64,000 bases of DNA. Origin: Citrus sinensis (taxonomy: Eukaryota > Streptophyta > Magnoliopsida > Sapindales > Rutaceae). Each line of letters begins with the position of its first letter. Position 1 is the stretch's first letter. Both the position numbers and the translations under genes were made by a program. The notes beneath the pieces were generated by a model, which did not search any database, had not been told where the DNA came from, and saw only the letters and a list, made by a program, of their open reading frames with translations. Shown piece after piece: positions 1-12,331 of the stretch. Location of the stretch: the NCBI RefSeq assembly GCF_022201045.2, contig NC_068559.1:27349501-27413500 (forward strand), given 5' to 3'.

Positions 1-612
1 CCCAAACCCAACCCATCCCAAATTGAATGTATCCCCTTAGATTTGAACGCTTGACCTGTTGCTTCTATAAGAGGCCAATCAACTGGACTATCCTTTAGGA
101 TAAATAATTTGAATCAAGAGATGATAACTAAGCACATAACATAAAACAATTGAACACAAACAAAGACATCAACGAGGACAGCAATAATCATCAAAGGTGT
201 CCAATGTAATCCGAGTAAAGCTTGATTCAAGTCTGACTCGCAGAAAACAAGATGGCAGCATGTCAATTCAAATAGAAGAGAGCTCAATAGAACAGAAATT
301 GCACCCCAAAATAGAAAGACAAAAACGAAAACTAGAATGTATATAGCAGTCTGCAATCAATACACTACAACTCAGTACTTGCAAGCTATTACCCCCTCAA
401 TCATGCTGCCCAACATGTTTTCCATCATTTTCTTTCTTACTATCAATAAAGACTCAAAAACAACTTGATTTTGCATCTAAGTTCCAAAACTGACAGAAAA
501 ATCTTCCCACAACACCATAATTGCAAGAAGTCTGAAAACTAACATATTTCAGAGGACATAAAATCTTGCCTTTTAGAAACTCAAAACATAGGAGTACAAG
601 AAAAGGTTAAAC

Positions 613-3600
613 CTTTAAATTCAGATGCTTTTTCAGGAGTCAAGTAATCCCATGTCCTTTCTAATGCCTTTCTGATCTTCAAATTTGTTTCCCCATCCAA
701 ATTTGCGGTCTGCAATAAAAAATGAAAAATTTATACAAGAAAATGCAAGTACCGAACCGAACAAAACATCAACAGGCCAATTAATTTTTTGAAATAAACT
801 AAAAAAAGAAGATAATAAAAGCGTTTGATATAACAAGGAGATAGGGACCTCAATATAGCAAACACCATCAGCATTTGTACTAGCCAGAAACAAGAGATCA
901 GCAGGAAAAAATCCATCTTGCTTAACCTGCAACAAGCACAAAAATCCGCAAATCTCTGATGTACTACTTGATAAAAATGATATCTTTTATGTATTTAACA
1001 AAGATTTCAGGAAACTATATGCCACCCCAAGAGACAGAACAAGCACAAAACAAAACAAGAAACCCTAGGAGTGTGCACCAAGTTCAAAATGGGGCTACTG
1101 ACAGAAACAGCATTTAATAGTTAGGAAACTGGGAATACAATAATCTAGGTAAGTAGCCCCTAGGACATACAATGCAACATTTTACTCAAAAGTCTTAACA
1201 TTAAACTAATAAAAGAAGTCAGCTTGCTTCAATTCGCAAGTCCATATGGCCCAAATGAATAAAATATGACTTGGGACAAAAGAAAAAAAAATGAACAAAG
1301 TCAATGGAAAATAAATCAGTTTTCGCCACATCTCTTACACTTGGGATTTAAGGTTCACACATCATAGATCTATCAATATTCCTCGATAATCATAATGTTA
1401 ACCGTTAGGATCAGTGGATCAGAAGTCAGAGACAAAACCTTCAGCTGAACTGGGAAGGGCATAAGCAAACTGAAGTTTTGCTCCACTCATGGTGGCAACT
1501 CCAAAACGTTAATGCAAAAGCAAATTTCTCAAATCCCAGTTTGGCACTTCTCAACCCAATAACAAATAAAACAATAAAGCACCATTAAAATCCAACCTAG
1601 CCGAAGCAATTTCATCCTAACTAAATATGCCGAAAAAGGCCACATCAAAACACTTTTTTCTCAAATCCCTCTCAGCACTAGAGTAGCTAGTGGGCATAAA
1701 ACTACATGCACACGGTCATTTAAAAATAAATAAATGAATAAAAATGGGTAATCAAAGACATATAAATAGTTGTAAATGGGATGTTTTATAGGATAAAGTA
1801 AGTTATAAGCTTTAACAAGGTGAATAATAAGTATTTGGCCAATTAGTAACATATAAGTTGATATTACAACATTCACAATGGCAATAGAATGTCCAATTTC
1901 ATCTAGAAGGTGAAACAGAGAAACAGGTTGACACTAGACAGCTGCAAATGTAGCCCTGAAAAAAAACAATCCAAAGCCAATTGACACAGGCACACATGGA
2001 AAAGCAATAATAATCCATGCATAGAGGCAAGAACCAACAAACTACAGCAATTCACAACGACAATACTCTAATATCATGAGGTTTACTGAACCATGGCTCA
2101 TCATTAGATAATTAGCATTCAACATACTACAAAAGTCCATCATAACGGCAATCCTCTAATATCATAAGGTTTAATGAACCATGTCTCATCATTAGATAAT
2201 TAGCATTCCCCATACTATAAAAATGAATCAAACTCACCATGACAATGTCTCCAACCTGCAGCTTTCTCCAAGGTATAGACACCCATCTCTGACCTTGCAA
2301 TACTTCTACAGGAGTACTATTTATTGTCATATCATTCTGAAAACGCTTCTGTTGGACATTATTAGGAAAATAGACAAAACAGGAGGAGTCAGGTGTTACT
2401 ATCATATATCAAGACAAATATCGCATGGCAGAGTCTAACACCAAAAAAGAGAATGGGTAAAGAAAAGAAAGAGGAGGGTGGGGGTGAAGAAAACAAGAGA
2501 AAATACCCCATGCTACAAAAAAAAAAAAATTAAGACAAGCCACAATGAGTGTAAAATGCAGTACTCACCCAGTCCTCCCATGCCTCTTTAATTAGAGAGA
2601 CCAAAAGCACCAGACTAAGGGGAACCACATTCGTCACGGGATTTACAGGACTGCGATTCAAAAAATCATCATTCAAGTAGACATTAATAACCAGTCAACC
2701 AAGTATCAATAACATGCCAATCAACTAAGAGATTGTTTGTTAAACATCTTAAGTCTAAAATTTTATTAACTTCAAACCTTTTTTAAAATTTGCTTGTTTG
2801 TTTTTTGTAACTTATGTTTGATTTTCAGACATTTACATCTGAATAGTAAAAGTAAACTTTTGTGACTTTTATCTAAATGGGAAAAGATATAAATGAGAAG
2901 TAAATATTATATCCCAAAAATATTTCTATAAAATAACATATTTCCTAAATTATAAAATCCAATCCCTTCTTTTGTTTTGATTTATAAGGACATAAATATC
3001 AAAGAACCATGTCTAAGATTTTTTTATTGTAAAAATAAACAACATGCCACTTATATTAAGATATTAAAAAAGAAAAAGAAACATATCATTCAGATTTTTG
3101 TATTCAGACCTATTCAGACTTTAGAAAAATTCAAATCCATTAAGATTTCGAACAAAAAAACAAATGCAACCTAAGTGAAATAATAATGTCAGTACCACCC
3201 TGTAACTGATTCTAAACAACTAACTTCAATTCAAGTTTATAAACATACCTCATTGGTGTTGTCGATAGAATAGAGATCATCAGAAAGTAGCAATTAGCCA
3301 CCCGCCTGAACTGTCAAGAGGGCACAAAATTTTCCAGGATCAGAGTAACCACCTTAAAAATCAAAGAAATACACTTTTGCTAAACTTTACAGTTACAAGC
3401 ACAATCTAGTCAATCCATGCATGCTGGTTAAGTCAAATTTCTAAACCACAAAAAAAAAAAAAATTCTAAAGGATCATCAGGCAAGATACTTTTGTCTAAG
3501 GTATATGCCACCTAAACATATGGTACATAGCTCGAGGTCAGTTATACAACTACTTGCATGGACATGGTTTAACAAAGAGGGATGAGAGCGAGAAGCAATA

Positions 3601-6600
3601 ATCCTGCCTATGCAAACACTTAGGAGAATCTAGTTCTAGATGGAGCACCTTTTTTATGGGTGCTAGTACTTCATACAACTACCATAAGTCCATAATCAAA
3701 TAAAAATTTACATAGAACCAGTCAAACACATTTATGGCACTTCTAACTCTACCTGAAGATGAAACAGTATAATCCTATATCAAATGATCGATAATGGTTG
3801 ACAAAGCCTCATTAAGATATTATTATGTTTTGATATACAAGCAACCCACACCAAAAAGTAAATGATATCTGAAAACTGTGAGGCAACAAATGACAACGCC
3901 AAACATACTTCCTAGTCGCTTTAGAACACACACATAAAGAACAATGAAATCCCAAAGTGCATTAAACCAAAGAATTTCTTCCAGAAGGCCTGTTCGGTAT
4001 TGCTTTATAGCCCTCATTTTGTTTTTTTTTTTAAATTTAAGTGTAGAACCTGTTCAGTGAGTCGTATTTTAAACATTAATTGTAAAGCATATAAAACAAA
4101 ATCTGGCTGACAGTAATAACACCCAAAACAGGTTGTACACGTTTCCTTCAATCTTCAAAATGAACCATAAAATAAATTAAGAAACAATATTGAGAAATTA
4201 TCATTGCACCACGTTTCTTTTACCTTATGTTCATCCAACCACCATAAAATTCTAACATGTTCTCTGCACCACCTTTCTTTTTAAATTTATATTAATTAGT
4301 CACTTTTGCACTAACACCGTTAAATAATTAAACGAAATGACAATTTTACCCCTAAATAAATTAAAAGATCATTTTATCTTGTAAAAGCTTTGAAAGTAAA
4401 AAATTATAATTATAAAAATACCCCTACATTTAATAAAGAAATAAATTCAAAAATTAGAATTTTTATTTTTAATAAAAATTATTTTAATAAAATATTATAA
4501 TTATAAAAATAATTACAAAATTTTGGGATTAAATAAAAATTCCCTAAATTATTAAAATTTTGGGATTTATTTTTTAATAAATAAATTCAGTTATTTTAAT
4601 AAAATTTTGCAAAATTATAAATTTTTAATAAATAAATTCAGTTATTTTTTATTAAAATTTTGCAAAATTATAAATTTTTAATAAAAATAATTATTAAAAT
4701 TTTAAAAAATCTAAATTTAATAAAAATCAGCTGAGCACCTCTATTTTGGATTTATTTTTTTAAATTTAGGGGTATTTTATAGTTATAATTTTTTTTTTTT
4801 TTCAAAGCTTTTACAAGATAAAATAGTCTTTTAATTTATTTAGGGGTAAAATTATCATTTCGTTTAAATTATTTAACGGTGTTAGTGTAAAAGTGGCAAA
4901 TTGATACAAATTTAAAAAGAAAGGTGGTGCAGAGAACAAGTTAGAATTTTGTGGTGGTTGGATGAACATAAGGCAAAAAAAGGTGATGCAATAATAATTT
5001 CCCAAAAATATTTAACACGTTTTCCAAAGCATAATTAAAATATAATTTTTTACTCTCATCCTCTTCCTCTCTCTCCCCTAGGTCGGGCCCGACCCGATTC
5101 CGGTCAAGGTCGGGTCGGGTTTTTTTCAAGCCGACACAGTGCTTTCACTCTCAGCTTAAATATTTGGCTTTGTTTTGTCCAATTTTGCTTTGTTTGTCAA
5201 TGATATAAAGCAAAATTGCTTTGTTCTAGAACCCATTATATATTTTATGTCCATAATTTTTCATAAAAAAGTTTTAAAAAAAAACCTAATGTCTTATACA
5301 AATAAAAAAAACACAATTCCAAAATTCAATTCGATAACACAACATAAAAAAAAAAACATAATTTTTCTCATATGTGCATTGCACCCAAAATTACTCTTTT
5401 ATACACGTATGTGTGTGAGTGTATACATACACGCACGCGCGCGCGCACACACACATCCTCCATAAAACTAAAAAGTCACAATCTTATAAAATTAAAAGGT
5501 CATAAGTTTTTGTCAATTAATGGGCCCTAATTTTTCGGCCCAAGTTTGACCGAAAACCCGAATATTCGGGCCAAAGCCCGAAAAATTTGGGTCAGGTTTG
5601 TTGTTTGAACTTAAATGGAGAAGCATTATTAGCCCCTTTTTTTTTTTTTCCAACAACAATTTTAGTAAAATTTTACTGTAATTCTCGCTCATGATCTTAA
5701 CGTCTTTGTTATGCCCCTGCAAATTAGAATAAAGTTCTAAAGGACTATAAAAATGACACCACTCCCATGTGGAGCCACTAGTCACTTCCCCTATTTTCTT
5801 GCACAAAATAAAAAAAGAACCGGCTATGTTCACAACTTCATATTAGAGTTCAGGTGGGTGTCTTGTAATTTGATAATTTTTTAATCCAATAATTTGATAA
5901 TTGTTATTTTTTATTAAGCATATGTGTGTTATTGGTAATATTTATCTGTGTGTGTGTGTGTGTAATCTAATAATTAGTTTAGTAATTAAGAGAGATTAAA
6001 TAAATCAATTTTATTAATTTTGTAGCTTTTAACTATAAGTATGGACTTGTATGTTGTAAATTTTATTTTTTAAAATAGTATTATTGAACATATACTCATT
6101 GTTTTTATCGTTTTAATTACGTCTACCGAACATGTATTACAGTTTTCATTTTTTAGACACAAAATACAGAAAACAATACAAGATGCGTATTTAAATTTAA
6201 AATACAATCACAGCAAAACACCATTCTCATTTTCATTTTTGTTTTAAGAAATTACCAATTGAAAAATATTACCGAATGCGACCTAGATTTCTTATAATCT
6301 CCAATTCATAGAAAATGAAAAATTTCTCAGTCAAAATAGTCCATTGTCATTCATTTATTCAGTGCTGGGCCAGGCAAGTAGAAGGTGGGGTGTCAAGACA
6401 AACAGAATCCTTTATGTATTTCCTCCATGCCTCCCTAAATGGTTCAAGCAAACAAGTCTTGGTTTGGCTACAAAAATAAACGCAGGAATGCACACAGTAA
6501 CACGACTTTTTAGAACAAGATTACCTGTTCAAACAACCCTTTTGGTAGAAAGGTAAGAACATTGTACTTCGTAGTTGCTATAGAGTTCCCCTGAATCAAT

Positions 6601-8643
6601 TCATAAAATAACAATCAAAACCAAGATCAATCTATTGATACAAACCAAGAACGAAAGCACATATATTCAGCAAGAGTGTAAAAATGTCACAAATTTCTAG
6701 ATATCAAACCAGTTAACAAATCAAATCATTACTCAGTATACATGGGGGCTGGGCACAAATAACCGAACTGATCAAAACCGATATCAGTTTGGATCAGTTT
6801 GGTTTACAACTTTCCATTAGTTTAATCCATACCAAAATAGACATCACCAGATCAGTTCAAATGTATAGACAAGGTTACCATATAGACCCAGCATATATAA
6901 ACATATGTCTATGATGAACTAAATCTCAACCAACAAATATACCTCTGGTAGGAGGCCAAGGTCTAGCTCCAGTGGTAAGGAGCGGCCTTCCTAGGGCTCA
7001 AATCCGGGGTTTGAGTTTCAATGGGTGCATGAGTTATATATACCTCATGTAGGTTCCTCATCCTGACAGAGGCTTTGGTGTAATATTGCATGTTGATGGA
7101 GGATATAAAAAATATCTAGCAGACTATTTTAATATTCAAAACAGCATTCAATTTATTTTTTTCATTTAACAATTAAATTTTCTTATCAACAGAAACTTCA
7201 TTACATAAAACAAAAAATCCTATTTATTATGTGCATCAATGCAGCAAAACTAGATTGGGAAATCACTATTATTTATTGCCAATCCACTCTTTTATGCAGG
7301 CAAGCTGTTGGAAGACTGCAAAGTTGCATTAATGAAGCCTAAACTACCAACAGAATTATGAGCAGGGTAAACATGAACTTGGAATGACAGTCGCAAAAAC
7401 TTATGGAAACATCTCCATGTTTGGATTAGTGTGGTCTAGAAGGAAAAAGAAACAAAAAGAAGGAGGGGAAAAAAAGCACTTTGAGCACACACTGTGACTG
7501 TGGGATATATTGTGCCTCAAGTATCTAGCAGACTTGCTTTGGCACCCCAGTATAGCTCATGAAAAGATAAAATTATGACAAAGACTTCCACAGAGCGACT
7601 ATACCCTTATCCTTGAACAATTGTCTTCTGCTTTACTTACAAATTTGACCCGAAAACAAACATAGCCCACCAATTACAACTGTAATTTCATTCTTTTTAA
7701 TAAATTCCCAAATACATTCCATAAAATTGAATGTCCAAAACTCATGCACACACTGAACCACACAATCTTACCAATACGACTCAATCCCATAACTGAGGCA
7801 CTCCAATTTTTTCTTATATTGAAATATTTTATTATAAATTGGGTTGATTAAGTCATGTACACTTGTAATACTTAAGAAAACATGCTTTGTTATCATAATT
7901 TCTTTACATTAAAGCCCTAGCCAAAAACCTACCAAACAAGGGATAATATGTACAGCGCTTGATTTAACATTTTAATTGTTAAACTAATTCAAATTTCTTC
8001 TTTTTCTTCTGACCATTTATAGAAGACTTGAATAACAGGAATTGGAGGAAAATCCTCCTTTCTTCCACAGTTATCTTTCTTCCATAGTTCCTTTCTTCTC
8101 ACTTCCACCCCAGAGAAAATAAGAAGACAAGATCAATTCTAACATGGTACTTAACCTCTAACCACCAGAGATTAAATAAAATATACAGCAACCGCTAGGC
8201 TTTGCTACACAACTTAAACATCTCAAATCTGGTCAACATCGATCTGATACTCAGTTTGTTGAGATAAGCTAAGGGCGATAAACCTTAAACTTAGCAGGCA
8301 AGAAACTAGAAGAAAAAGGAAAAAGTACAAGCACATATAGTGAGGAACTACATAAATGTCTAAATCTTCAATCACATGAAAATTCGTCATTCCTTAATTA
8401 TTCATAGCATATAAATAAAAATAAGATTGTACAGGTAGAGAACAAGAAAGAAACTTAGAGACAGACCTTGAATCGGAGCGGTTGATTGGCTTCGCGGTCA
8501 TTACAGTAAATGGTGCGAAAATTAGGCGCCTGAGGCTGGACACGGCCGAGTGTAACAGTACGAGACGCCGTTCGCCGGTGACGGCTCGATGGCGGTTGCC
8601 CCAATCTCGATCGAGAAGCCCTAACCCTATCCCATCCCCTCAT
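613..8643 (-). CDS. ALA3: P4-type phospholipid-transporting ATPase (flippase), ALA3-like; N-terminal part, gene continues off the left edge
   Basis: Seven exons are readable on the minus strand: 8467-8643, 6525-6590, 3249-3310, 2569-2650, 2238-2348, 849-926 and 613-709. All have GT-AG junctions and phase is kept, giving about 224 residues. I chose the Met at 8643 ([10 protein letters not shown]) because an upstream in-frame Met at 8688 adds only a non-conserved stretch. Visible family features are the N-terminal YCNDRE segment, [12 protein letters not shown] before the first membrane segment, the membrane hairpin around [35 protein letters not shown], and the actuator-domain TANLDGET loop at about residues 193-200. 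P4-ATPases flip phospholipids to the cytosolic leaflet; Arabidopsis ALA3 works at the Golgi with an ALIS beta subunit. The phosphorylation (DKTGT) and later domains lie outside the window. Introns are long and carry a SINE and a Mutator-type MITE. The ALA3 assignment rests on recalled similarity. Confidence 0.9.
2061..2236. repeat. Two-copy direct tandem duplication, about 88-bp unit, in an ALA3 intron
   Basis: Copy one starts at 2061 (caatactctaatatcat) and copy two at 2149 (caatcctctaatatcat). The first 75 bases or so of each are nearly identical, with shared blocks such as ctcatcattagataattagc. The second copy runs up to the splice donor of exon 5 (2238-2348, minus strand). Confidence 0.75.
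4192..5003. mobile_element. Mutator-like MITE with long terminal inverted repeats (812 bp), inside an ALA3 intron
   Basis: The left arm (4192 to about 4435) and right arm (about 4760-5003) are inverted repeats of roughly 240 bp with high identity. Shared landmarks in both arms are TTATGTTCATCCAACCACCA, TGCACCACCTTTCTTTTTAA, ACACCGTTAAATAAT and AAAGCTTTGAAA. Flanking 9-mers are aacaatatt (4183-4191) and aaaaatatt (5004-5012), one mismatch, which fits the 9-bp target duplication of Mutator-like elements. The core is very AT-rich and has a roughly 50-bp direct repeat (from about 4574). There is no coding capacity. Mutator classification is inferred from target-site length and long TIRs. Confidence 0.8.
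5425..5455. repeat. Alternating purine-pyrimidine microsatellite (CA/CG)n
   Basis: A run of alternating CA, CG and CA dinucleotides in an ALA3 intron. The central CG steps make it a possible Z-DNA-forming tract. A second, pure TG run lies at about 5948-5963. Confidence 0.8.
6952..7105 (+). mobile_element. tRNA-derived SINE, inserted antisense in the first ALA3 intron
   Basis: An internal RNA polymerase III promoter is visible. A box A match, TAGCTCCAGTGG, is at 6964-6975 and a box B match, GGTTTGAGTTTC, at 7008-7019, at tRNA-like spacing. The sequence between cannot fold into a full tRNA, so this is a SINE head rather than a tRNA gene. The body continues to about 7105. The 3' boundary and target duplication are not certain. 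Confidence 0.65.
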
Positions 8644-10445
8644 CTTCTTGCCGATCCAAACACCAGCAAAATCAAAATCGAGGGCCAACGAATGTTTCTC
8701 AATTCGATCGACTTAGTTTCTTGATACCTCGCCTTGACACTTGTCGATTCAAATTACGTTCGTTAAAAGACAGAACCTCCTTGTATGGACCAAGAAACAG
8801 AGAGGACCTCTGCTTCTTCCTTTTTTTTTTACTTTGGCAGTTACGTCCTCGTTTAATTGCCTTTTCGATTTTTGTCCAACTGCCTGCCTTCTCTATTTCG
8901 GTTTGTTTGGATTTTAAAATCAACCAACCAGAAAATTTTATTATTTGCCCTTTACAAACTATACAATTTACTAACTTGAAATGCACTCTTCTTTCAACAA
9001 CGCGAAAACCTAGCGCGTGATTACACCTTTATTACATATTTTGGGAGCGACTTCTTTGTGATTGGGTGGAACCGATAAACGTGGACGTTGACGAGTAGAG
9101 GTAAGCGGGAAAATGGCTAAAGCGCCAGAGAGGACTCGTTCCCTATAAAAGTTGAACGACGTCATTTCTATAATATTTTACCTCGTTGGTTCCACTGCTA
9201 GCGTGTGCGCCACGTAGGAAATTTTTCGAACGTCCATACGTAGCGATGGGAGACGTGCAAATGTGACCGAGTCCGTTTCCTCAAAGACTCTGAAGGACTG
9301 GCGTTGGCGTTAGTTTCCACCACTTACTGTCATTGTCACCGAGAGCCCTCAAATGATCTAACTGTACCGTTAATCTTTTAAAAAAAACTATATATACCGT
9401 TAAAAACTTTAAAATGTTGTTATAAAAATGTATTTATTTTATAGTTTTTACCAAAACTAGTAAAAACAATCACAAAATGTATTGTCGTCCAAGTAAGTAA
9501 TGCTATTTACACATACATGACAAATAGATTTAAGATACTTGTTAACAAAGAAAAAATAAATAAATAAGTGAATGAATTTGGTTTTAGTCAAATGTTTCTT
9601 GTCTTTCTGTAACCTTTTGCAATGTTCTTTGTAAATAGCATTACTTGTCTGGATCTTATTCTAGAAATGTACATTGAAAAATTGATGGTGAGTATATGTG
9701 ACATTTTCATGTCCTTGATAAGGATGTGAATGATGAGTTTATTAAGGATGATTACTTTAAAATTAGTAAGAGACTTTTTTGATAGGCTTGAATCTATACT
9801 AAAAATAAAAATATAAAGATAAAAGACGGTCACGTGAGTGTAACCCAAAGTACAAAAATAATTTGAATCTTCCTATAAAAAAATTATAATACAACCAAAA
9901 TAATTTTATGAAAAACACACAGAAACATAAAATCCATCTAGTAATGTTATGCAATGGTTGATGGAATAAATTGTTTTTATTGTACAGATAAAATAAATAG
10001 TTGATTGAAAAAGTAGTTCGGTATTTGATAAATTGTATTGTTATAAGTCCTACAAATTTTAAAAAGTAGAATTAAATTGATAAGATTAAATTATCTTTTA
10101 TTTGTATATATACTTATGAAAAAGAAAGACAAAATTATCTTTTCATTAAAATATTAAAATTATAATAAATTTTCAGCAGTTTATTAATAAAATACTTATA
10201 AAAAGCAACCCTCATCTACTTTTAAAAAAAATTGTTAAAATAAAAAAATTATGAAATAAATAATTTTAAAAAAATTTACTAAACATTATTTTTAACAAAA
10301 CTTATAAAATAAACTTTTTATATCATTTCAACCGCAATCAGAAACAACATCGGCAAAAATGCTTTTTCTCTTCCCAAGTCCCATTTTTTCTTTATAATAC
10401 ATACAAGATAGTCTTCTCAATTCTGGCTTTACAACTACAATTGAA
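8644..10445. other. Divergent intergenic region between ALA3-like and SHW1-like genes
   Basis: This 1.8-kb spacer separates two genes transcribed away from each other, so it holds both promoters. ACGT-core motifs cluster at about 9155-9250 (gacgtc, ccacgtag, gacgtgc), as is common for bZIP/bHLH sites. From about 9360 on the DNA is very AT-rich with no credible ORF. Confidence 0.6.
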
Positions 10446-11620
10446 ATGACAAGTGCCGCAACCTTATCGCCATTCATCGTCATCAACCTCTCATCAGCCA
10501 AGCTTGATCACTCCTCACCATCGCCAACGGCAAATCTCTCATTTCACCACAATCGCCACACCAACCATAACAAAACCCTCAGCGAACTCTCCATTTGTCA
10601 TGCCCAGGTCTGCATCTCTCTCTTTTCGTTAATGAAACTAGTTCATTGCTGCATATATATACAATAGGGCTCTCCTGCAGACTACTGAGTGTGCGTGGAT
10701 AACATGCTCGTTGTAATCATTCAGTTGAATTATGGTTCAGCTGGCGAAGACCCTGATGAGATTGGCGAAGCATTTTTCGATGAAGGTGTTGATGGTGGTG
10801 CAATCATGGCTGATATAAGTGATGATGAAGATGACATGGACAGCAGCGTGGACTTGTTGATTAGATTCTTACAGGCCACGTTCAAGAAAGTCTCGAAGCG
10901 TGCCAAGAAAGCCTCTCGCTCTATCTTACCCGCTGCTATATCGCCCAAATTGGTATATTTGTTCATAATTAACTTACAGCAAACTAACATTTGCATCCAG
11001 TGCACGAGAAATACGTGTCTTGTTACTAATTTACTCCTAGTCTTGTGACTCGTCTTCCTTTTTGATGGAGCATTCAGGTGTCTTTTGCAGTTGATGGGAT
11101 TTTGCTCTTGGCTTCACTTTCCATCCTCAAGGCGCTTCTTGAGGTAGAATAGCTTGTTCTGAGAAGTCAAGTCTCTACGACATTACCTGTGCATGCTTGA
11201 TCAAAAAGAATATTTTAGGCTATCATCATAAGTTAGATTAGGCAATTGTTCAACGTTCTGAAATCACTTGACGTCATTTTGTGAGAATATTTTAATTTGC
11301 AAAGAAACAAGAGAGCATCCTGAAGTGACATTCTTTCGTCTTTGCTTCTGCAAATTAAAGAAACACACAATAAGTTGCTTTGGAGGCAGGCAGAGTCGCA
11401 GATACTAATTTTTGTCAAATTTGGTTGACAGTAGGATAAGTGTAACAAGAGAAACAACTGATATATAGGGTGTCAAATTCGTTTACAGGTGGTCTGCTCT
11501 ATTGGGGGCACTGTGTTTGTCCTGATTTTGCTTTTACGCTTCATCTGGGCAGCCATTTCCTACTTCCAGTCAAGTGGAAACAGCTTCAACCAGGGAGGAA
11601 GCTCCTTTGCCGCGACATAA
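10446..11620 (+). CDS. SHW1: SHORT HYPOCOTYL IN WHITE LIGHT 1-like protein, 195 aa, four exons
   Basis: Exons are 10446-10607, 10725-10952, 11078-11143 and 11489-11620; all introns are GT-AG and phase 0. The first about 45 residues are rich in Ser, Thr, Asn and His with few acids, which suggests a plastid transit peptide. An acidic segment follows (EDPDEIGEAFFDEG, ISDDEDDMDSS), then a basic amphipathic stretch (LQATFKKVSKRAKKASRS), then two hydrophobic helices (VSFAVDGILLLASLSILKAL and VFVLILLLRFIWAAISYF), and a polar tail NSFNQGGSSFAAT. SHW1 in Arabidopsis is a modulator of seedling light responses; the match is from recalled similarity in the conserved C-terminal half. No catalytic domain is visible. 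Confidence 0.75.
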
Positions 11621-12331
11621 TAATCTCGATTTTAGGTTGATTTCTCTCTTTTGGATTTCCTCACGGTACTATCAGAATGTTACTACGATATTGTGCTGTG
11701 TGTATGAGATCACCAAATGTGAATGTAAATATGAAAAGTTTTATTTCTGCAGACTAGTTCGTTACAACTCTGTTGACGCATTTTTTTCTTGACATAAATG
11801 CCATCTAGCATCATATCCAAGGTGAGTAAACAAACTGAAACAACCTAAGAACATTTTACAATGAATTTAAAGTGTCCAAGATCGACAAGCAAGGCAAAAG
11901 TTATCAGACAACTGATAAAAGCAATATCAAAGTATCAGGATAATCCACATTACACATGGCACTAAGCAGCTTCATTTATTAATTGAACACACCTTCAGTT
12001 TTATAATGAATCCAGATACCAAATGTTAATCATTGGAGATATTTAATAAGAAAACATTCTTTTACAAGAGCAATGATTATGATTCAGATTCTCCAATGTT
12101 CTGTTCATGTATTAGTACAGTGTGGAGCCTACTATAAAATATATGGAGTAAAGAATTCATTGTCCAATACAGAAGCAAGAAGTCTTCAGACATCAATCAC
12201 ATGCTCCATGCTTGATTTGTGAAATTGGGAACTTGGTCTCTTACATGAATGAGTTTGACAACATTGAAGGAGGAAGCATCGCCACTTAATGCATTAATCT
12301 GTTATTAACTGACAAGAATTATTCTATCTTT
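11621..12331. other. Convergent 3' spacer between SHW1-like and bHLH genes
   Basis: About 700 bp of AT-rich DNA between two converging genes, holding both 3' UTRs. No ORF or structured repeat is evident. Confidence 0.5.

Noticed and set aside
114..356. Hydrophobic 80-codon minus-strand ORF
   Set aside because: It lies downstream of exon 7 in the ALA3 intron, is low-complexity Val/Phe/Leu, and does not match the next expected P4-ATPase segment.
5513..5833. 106-codon minus-strand ORF with nearby GGCCCGA-rich motifs
   Set aside because: No domain resemblance and it sits in an ALA3 intron. The repeated cccga/tcggg words are curious, but I could not define ends or a family.
6962..7035. Candidate tRNA gene
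   Set aside because: Box A and B are present, but no acceptor or anticodon stem can be formed; better explained as a SINE.
8482..9020. Plus-strand ORFs over and upstream of ALA3 exon 1
   Set aside because: They are shadows of the conserved minus-strand exon and of 5' leader sequence, with no recognisable protein.
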